From Caprimulgus europaeus (lineage: Eukaryota > Chordata > Aves > Caprimulgiformes > Caprimulgidae), in assembly GCA_907165065.1 (NCBI GenBank), contig OU015540.1, positions 4,386,001 to 4,450,000 on the forward strand: a DNA stretch of 64,000 nt. The letters run 5' to 3'. Position 1 is the first letter of the stretch. Each line of letters begins with the position of its first letter. Position numbers and translations under genes: made by a program. Positions 56,189 through 64,000 of this stretch are shown piece by piece. Under the pieces are notes generated by a model. It did no database searches. It saw only the letters and a list, made by a program, of their open reading frames with translations, and was not told the origin of the DNA.

Positions 56189-59100
56189 GAAAGATTAAAT
56201 TGCTTAGAACACCCACTTAGATGCATGGAAATAAACTCCCCTCATTGATCTCATCCCACTGCCATTTACAATGCAGTCATCTTGATTCCCTTCTGTGTTG
56301 CTAATCAAGCTAAAATTAACTCCTGTCCTCCTGCTCAGCACACGTGTTAGTGCCACGAAAATCAACACTAGAACAGGATCATTTATCTTCTCCTGCAAGT
56401 GCAGCCCACCTTGCTTATGTGGTAAATGTATATTTAGGACCTACAAGACCTCTCATGGGATTTTAACTGCATTCACCTTAGGGCTGGATAACTGTTTAGA
56501 CTGGAGGACAGAATAAGTAGCTCTTACAAACCTACTTCAGATACTTCTGAAAACCTTCTAGTAAAGTGAGCTGCGTGAAAGCAGGGATTTCAGTCCTGTT
56601 AAGCCAGTGTCCATCTTAAAAGAATCAACATCATACTCATCACACCTGCTTTGACAGAGTGTGAAGATGAGCCTTAAGCAGCATTTCCACAAAGCCCTGG
56701 AGGACTCTTCATTGGCACGGCACTTATCAAAGTTTGGGGCATATTCAGAGGACACAGAAATTCATTTTATATGGTTGCCACTCTGACAACATTGACAAAA
56801 AATAATATATATATACACCATATCCTAGTGTTTGGTTTTAAAGCAGCTCCATTTTAGATCCCAATGTGATGTTTTAAAGGAAAAGAGCCAAATCAAAACA
56901 AAATCCCAATCCTACCAGACAATACCCATTAAATAAAGCTAAAGTACAGATCAAATTGGCAGAACCATGGAGTGGAACAGAAGCTTAAAAGAAAAAAGTA
57001 CTCTGTGGAGATAAATATTCTTCAAGATTGTGCCTGACAGCAGAGAAGGTTTTATGCTATTAAAAAAATACAATGCACAGCACAGTGACAAGCAAGGTTA
57101 TTCTGTCCACCCCCACGCTAATTTGCTGTCCCACTAAGTTAATTCAAGTGCATAATGAAAGGCAACTTGTATGAAACAAAGTAGGACGATACTTATTTCT
57201 ATATTCTGCTGTCATCACCCTTATCCTACACCTCTGTTTCACAAGGTGGTGGCAAACTCTGCACCGTAAGACTGAAAAGGCAGACACTGCACGAAGTCTT
57301 TGATCAGGAATAAGTTTTACTCAGCCCTTGCCAAGGGCTTAGAGTTACGATGCATCTCGCCTTCCTGCAGGACTGCTCACACCCCACTAACCCCAGTCCT
57401 AGGGGAGCACTGCCAAACCACAGCTCCCAGCCCCAGTGATGATATGTAGCCCCTGGGTACCTCAAGACCCCTGGACAATGGCAATCCTGGCAGCAGCAGG
57501 CAGTGAGTCCTTGCTCTGCCATTCATTTTGTTGCTCAGAGATGTCACAGAAATAGCAAACACAGGCTCTGTAACACGCACATTTGCCCACGGTGTTTCTG
57601 TGCCAGAAAAGGCTGCTCAGCCCTCATTCATGATGTGTTGAGTTTTTCCCCCCCTCCAAGACAAACCTTAAGATAAGAGCCTATGTCTGGCTTCCATTTT
57701 ACCACAGCAGAGACCACAAGAAGTGACTCAGCAGAGCATGGTCACCATCAGCATTTCTCACTCCTTCCCTGCTTCTGTGAAATTCAAGAGCTCTTCGGAG
57801 AGGCCTTCCAAGCCTCTGTTGCTCACACAAATCTTGGTTAAAACTAAAAAGGTCAATATTAACTATTTTCCTTCTTTGCTCATCTTGGCAGAAACGCTCA
57901 ACTAAGTATGTTTCTCCCTCAATCATAAACCACAATTAACACCTACCTCAGTGCCAAAAAAAGCCCCACCTGCACCCACGCTCTGGGGAACTTCCCTGTA
58001 ACAGCTTCTACAAAGAGTTCTGTTTTCAATAAGAAATTAAGCTATACACCAAGAAGTAAATACATAGTGACAGCATGGAACTAACTGCAGTGCCAGACTT
58101 GGCCTCTACAAGTAGCACTGGTTATTCATTTCCATACCTAACTCAACACCAAGCATTTTAAAACTTTGCTCAACTGCTGGGGAATTTCCAGCTTGCCGCA
58201 GATCCTGCCCCTTTCACCACAGAAATCTGGCCTCGGCTGCCACAGGCGATATGCAGCTTCGATTCTACCCCTATTTTCATCCCACCTCCCATCTTCCTGG
58301 AAAGTTTCTTCCTTTATTACTACAAGTATCCAAATCCTTGGGAAATTTTTATACCCAGGAAAAGGAGGAGAAACTAATGGTTTGAAAAGATCAGTTCATA
58401 AAATCTCTTAATAACCATCAGTGAGAGGCACTTGTTTCAGCATCTTTGTTGGATACACAAGAGCAGTTTAATTCTCATGTAAATCTCATTTGCAATGCCA
58501 TCAACTTTCTTCTAATGGGCCATTCATCATTGTAGTGTTTGCTTTCAAAGAGCCAGCCCATCTCCTTGAAAGGTCTCACAAACCATCTAGAAGACTTTCC
58601 CTTCCAAATCTAAGGAACTACCTATAAACCCATTAGCAAAGGCTGTGGAAAACAAAACGACCTCCATAAAGCTCAGGAAAAGATCCTAATTCCCACACAC
58701 ATATGCCAGGAAAAGCCTGTGTGTGGGATGTTACTAACCTTTGAATTCAGTCAGACTCTCTACCAGGGCTCTAACACGCAGAGCATGACTATGATGTCTT
58801 TTCCTTTGAGGCTGGCTCAGTTCATTTAGAAAGTGATTTGAAAGAGCTGATGTACTATTTATGTACATTATAAAAAACGATCCATATGGAGTCAGACTTT
58901 GCAAAATGTTCACTCAAGTCTGTTCCACTCCCTCTGAAGACATTTCACAATCCATTCAATACTCAGCAGAGGAAGCCAGGATTACTGTTTTAACAGTGGC
59001 TCTGAAGGCAATTTAAATGTTTTAAAAGCTGACATCTTCTAGACTTGGAGCCAAATAAGTGTTTGGAGCAACACAGAGCATCTCTTTTACATACATCCAC

Positions 59101-62100
59101 AAACCAGCGTCCACCTGCAGCCTCCAAAATACTGACACTGAAAATAAAGGTTAGAAGAGAAACTTAAGCACAACTTGGTAAGATAAACCCTTCCTACTAT
59201 AAAGAAGAAATAAAAAATCACTTTACTGTGATTCCATTCTAAGATGATGCACTGGACTGGTTTGTGAAAGACCACCTAGCATGACATGGTTAAGATGGCA
59301 GACAACATAAAACAATCACAAGATTATTATGTTATTTTAAATCCTGCCAGCATTTATGACTGTGCTGAGGGGTTTCTTCCTTGAAAGGAGTTTAACCAAC
59401 TAAAGTGACAATGACTCTTTCAAAATGACAGTACATATGTAACAGTGGTTTCATTATTTTTAAATCAGGAAATTTTAGAAAGTTAATTTGTCATATTACT
59501 GGCATATTCTAATGCTCTCCCTCCTTTGCTCAATATACTATACAGAATTAGGGAAACATTTTACTTTAATAGATGTACCTTACCTGGAAGCTTCATACAA
59601 ACTTCACAGTTTGCAATATCAGCTTTTTGGGGAACAGGATTCTAGCTCTTCTCTGCTACAGTTTTGTTTTGGGGTTGTTGTTTTTTTTGTTTGTTTATAT
59701 AAGAATTCTCATACTTGCAATACTTTCTGGTGAAGCACAAAGGAGGATTAAAGAAAGAAAATGTGAACCACTTGGAGAAGAGAACATACCCACTTGTCAC
59801 CAAGAGACCTCAGACTGGGAATCACTGTCCATCCAGACAATTTTGTTGCCCAGATTCGTTCTGTGGCTGTGTCTGCAGTGAAGCACTGATCTGGGACGCT
59901 CAATTGTAAACAGATCATGTGCAAGTCTAAACTACTTGACTGTGCCTATTTCAAACAGCCGGTTTGCATACGCCTTGTTTACACAAAATATAAAAAAAAT
60001 GCTAGCAACACTTTTATTGAACCACCACACATCAGGAATTTTCTCCTAATAATTCCTATGCCTGAAGAAAACTTCAGTGCTTGCCTTAATACTGCAGAAA
60101 GACAGACATCAGTAGCAAAGCATGTGCCAGCCTTTGACTTCCTTTGCAGGTCTCTGCAGGGCTAAAACAGTTTCATTATGGCTTGTCTCTAAATTAGACA
60201 GTGTCTGAAGGAGACATGATAGAAGAAGAGTGATAGTAATTATGCAGTTGAATGGACAAGGCAGAAAGAGGCAAAGCCACCCAATTGCCAGGCTTGATGA
60301 CAGTCAACACCCCTTTACACACGGTGGGCAGGCAGCCAATCCAAGGTACACCACATTATGCAAGCCATGAAACAATTAAAAAAGGAAAAGATCAATAAAT
60401 AAATAGCAGTTGGCACACATCCCACACTAAGAGTCTACCCTTACCAGCTTGGGCTACAACTCAAACTGAATATGAAAAGCAAAACCATTTTTGGTCTACC
60501 CATCAGGTGGAAAAAATTTGCTTTCTGTGTCTAGACCTTTTCTCCTCCCACATAATCAGGATTTTGAGTGTTTCAGAGTCCATAGTTCTTATGCCCTCGA
60601 GAGAGGAAAGGCCTGAAGTTGCTCAAGAACAATTCCTTTAGCAAGTGCACAAACTGGCTCTGCAGGGAGTCCAGTCCTGCTTAGTCAAAATGTTGGTGGC
60701 TTCCGTATGTGGCCTTAAGGGAGATAGAAGATTAAAACAGTTTGTGTGGGAAGGCTTCCCAAGGCTGGCTTTTAAAGTGGCACGAAGCAGAAAAAAGGGG
60801 TACAGCTATAAAGTTCTATTTCAGAGAGAAGGGGAGGGATGTCCTTTTCCACAGTCCTTTAGACCACCCTCTGCAAGGTTTTTTGTCTCCTTGTTCTGTT
60901 CTACAAGATGGAGTGGATTGTACTTGCACATGAAAATAGTCTCTTACCCTAGAAGATTCTTGAAACAGGATAAGTGGTAACAATGTGCTTAAAGTTTTCT
61001 TCCACTCACCCTCCTGTCCTCATCACACAGTATGTATTAGCAGAACCAAGGCCTGTCCATCTTCACTCCCTCAGCTAAGGCAAAGCTGCCAATTAATTTT
61101 TACATTATTTCTCCCAAACTGTCAAGCTGTCCTCAAACAACATGAAAATTACATATCTGGTACATTTAAAGGAGGGAGGAAAACAACCAAAGTAAATCAG
61201 GCATACACAACAAACGACAACCCAAGAAATTAAACTCGCTTTTAAATTACTAAAAATAGATTGTGTAGGGAGGGAAGGGACTATCAATCAAATCTTCCTG
61301 AGAGTTGCTGAATATTCAAAGAACAGGCTTCTAATAGAGTGCTCTCTCTAGACTGCTTGAAATTTGTATGATAAAAAATGCACGAGGACATGAAAAAAGA
61401 AGCAGCAGGATAATGAAGAGCAAAATACACAAGACAGAAGTGGATACAGAGTATTAATTAGGCCATTAAGATCCTTAAATGTTTTACTGTCCAATAAAAT
61501 ATGTATTTCATAAAAATTAAGTGCCATGCAGAAGGAATGCACATGTGCATTTTATTGAGCTGTTCTGAAGAAACTGAAGCTGTGAATTACTAGCAAAAAA
61601 ACATTTGTGGACAAGAATGAAAAGATATTAGTAAAATTATGTCTGTACTGTGAAAACAAAGAGTATACTATTGGATAGAAATTTTTACTCACATTTATCT
61701 AAGTGAGAGATTTGTCTGCTCTCAGCTGTAAGCATCTCATCAATCTGCTTTTATAAGAGTCTGCCGTCAACTGAAAGAGGGAGACTTATAAATACTTGAA
61801 AAAACTGTTCAGTGATTAATACTGAATTATTGACTAAAGTGAATGCATTAAGACCACACAGTAATTTGTACTCACAATTAGTCGATTAACCAAGTCTGGA
61901 AGCACATTAAGATGTCTTTTCATAGCCCACATTCAGGAGACAAAAAAATGCTTCAACTTTTTTATCTTACAGATTTGTCCAAGAAAAATCACTGTAAAAT
62001 GACACCCAGAGCTCTGCCTCCTCATGTTTTTTGGTGTTGATCTTGCAGTCTGTTACATCAGGACCCACCAACCACTTTGGATGCATAAACCAATATTTAA

Positions 62101-64000
62101 AAGGTACCCAAGTTTACCAGTCAGAAAGCACTGCACAAGCTCAGTGGACTTCTTAGGTATTTGCTACCTGTCCTAGACACATGCAATTGTAAGACAACCA
62201 AGACCTTCACCACCCAAAACACTGTGGACTAAGCTCTACAGCATATTTAGCTTTCATACTTTTCTTTCTTTAAAGTTGGAATCCTGACATGGATATCCTA
62301 GCCAAGAGTCTGCAACCTCAGGAAACTCCTAGATCCATAGGGTCTGAAGGAAAGACACACAAAACAAAGCTGGTATTGCGTTGGTTACATGTGAGAGAGG
62401 CTCCTGTGCTCTGGTGTGCTATTAAGAAAAAGGAGAGGAAAGAATCTGTACAGAAAGCAAATGAGATAATTCCTCTCCCTTTTCATTAACACTGCCAGCT
62501 CAAAAGCACATGATTTTTCTTTTTTAAACCACATTTCCATTTGGATAGGGAAAGGAAAGCTGGATCATCCACATCTAACCAGCAGTAAGGTGAAGCTTGA
62601 TCTGTTAAACACTTCTGGTTACAGTGCCCCTTGGCTCTGACTACAGAACACCCAGACACTGCCTGCTCAGACACTTATTAGAGCTAGAAGGAGCTCAAAC
62701 TAAATTAGCACATGTCAGAAGAATTGATATGGAGCTGAGTGCTAGTAGAGATCCAGCCTGAATAAGAAAAGCAGCTGGAGGTAACTGTCAAATCTCAAAG
62801 ACTGGTTTAACAAGCACCTAACCAGTCTATAACCCTTCTGTTACCCCACAGCACCAGAGTGCAGCCCCCCCAAGAACACAGTTGAACACACTCGCCAAGG
62901 TCCATGCTCTGCAAATGCTGCAAAACCTTCTGTCGATAGCAGACACTAATTACTACACATGGGCCAGTAATAAGACTTTATTTCCACAGCATAAGAAGCA
63001 AATTCAAGTAGTTTCCTGTTCTTTACCAACATCCTGTTGCCACATCTACTCCTCCAGGAAACTGCAACACCGAGCAAGAGAATTTGGCATCCCACAGAAC
63101 AGCTCTGACGCCAAATGGCTATCGGAGCACAGTTACTAGGAGCTTGCTTACAAAGAAAACAGTCACATTAATCTGGTTGTCATTTATGTTTTCAGTTATT
63201 CAGTACAAGGCTGTGTGATCCATTTTCTGAAGGAGGGGAAAAAAAAAAAAAGGCAAAAAAGCATTATTTTGATTTGTTACCAGAAGTCAAAACAGACACT
63301 CTGCAGTGAGGATGTTCACACAGCTGGCACCAAAACAACTAAGATATGAATTACTACAGATTTCATCATTTTTATTCCTGTTTTTGTAAAAGCAAAGACT
63401 CTCACACTCATTCATCCCCTAGATTTATATGAAAACACCACAGTACCAACTGGAAGAATTCCACAGTCAGCTAACGTGTCATGACTGAAAGTTTGTTAAC
63501 ACAAAGAAGTTACACCAGCACAACCTGAATCTACATTTAAGCCTTTATAACTGAGACTCTGCACAAGAATGCACAAGACAAGTGTAGCATGTTCTGGTTA
63601 GATTAATCTTTTCATAATCAACACATCAGCTAAACTGAACCAAGCTTGGTTTAAAAGAGAATATAAGAGAACAGACATGGAGTTTTGCATAGCATTAGTT
63701 TATGTTCACAACCTGACTTGGAGCACTGCTATTTTTGAATCAACAAATCGAGTACTGGTTTCACATAATGAAAGTTTCCTTAAATGTTTTAATAGAACTC
63801 ATGACAAATTGAGCTCCTTAGCCAAAAATTATTACTTGACATAAATTCCATAATTAGAAATCAAGTAATCCTTTATCACCATCTCGCTGTGCAACAAAAA
63901 AAACCTGCTCTCAAAGACAGCCTTTGAAATCAACTAAGAGTATGAAAAATCCAAGACAAAGCACTAAGACAGCAAATCTTTAAAGAGTTTCTAGCGAGAG

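Noticed and set aside
57300-57600. Possible retroviral LTR or retrogene near 57.3-57.6 kb
   Set aside because: The moderately GC-rich patch has no LTR ends, no target-site duplication that I can see, and no gag/pol similarity.

Overview
The window is vertebrate nuclear DNA, almost certainly from a bird. The evidence is large introns with GT/AG splice sites, four 5'-truncated CR1 (chicken repeat 1) retroposons whose 3' ends carry the avian ATTCTRTG-type tail, few other repeats, and two vertebrate genes whose exons read clearly on the minus strand. No bacterial, phage, CRISPR or viral gene is visible, and I found no previously undescribed system.

Layout, left to right on the + strand. From 126 to 9516 (minus) lie the first 14 coding exons of AP5Z1, the zeta large subunit of the AP-5 adaptor complex, about 604 codons. 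Its start codon is inside a CpG-rich promoter island at about 9130-9700, and its last exons lie left of base 1. From about 9520 to 20942 is the AP5Z1 upstream region followed by the putative very long FOXK1 3' UTR, with CR1 copies at 9776-10164 and 15640-16113. From 20943 to 42322 (minus) lie eight coding exons of FOXK1, a FHA/forkhead transcription factor, covering the last FHA strands, the whole forkhead domain and the C-terminus to the stop. From 42323 to 64000 is FOXK1 intron 1, more than 21.6 kb, which runs off the right edge. FOXK1 exon 1 (N-terminus and most of the FHA domain) is therefore outside the window.

Both genes are transcribed right to left, FOXK1 first and AP5Z1 downstream. 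From memory this is the same head-to-tail order as on human 7p22. They do not share a pathway in any direct way: FOXK1 is a nuclear repressor/activator of metabolic and autophagy genes, while AP5Z1 is a cytosolic coat subunit acting at late endosomes and lysosomes. Exon boundaries were derived by hand from reading frame, splice consensus and remembered homologous protein sequence. The phases of all 22 exons join without a break. Non-coding calls (polyA site, intronic regulatory elements) are weak and marked so.
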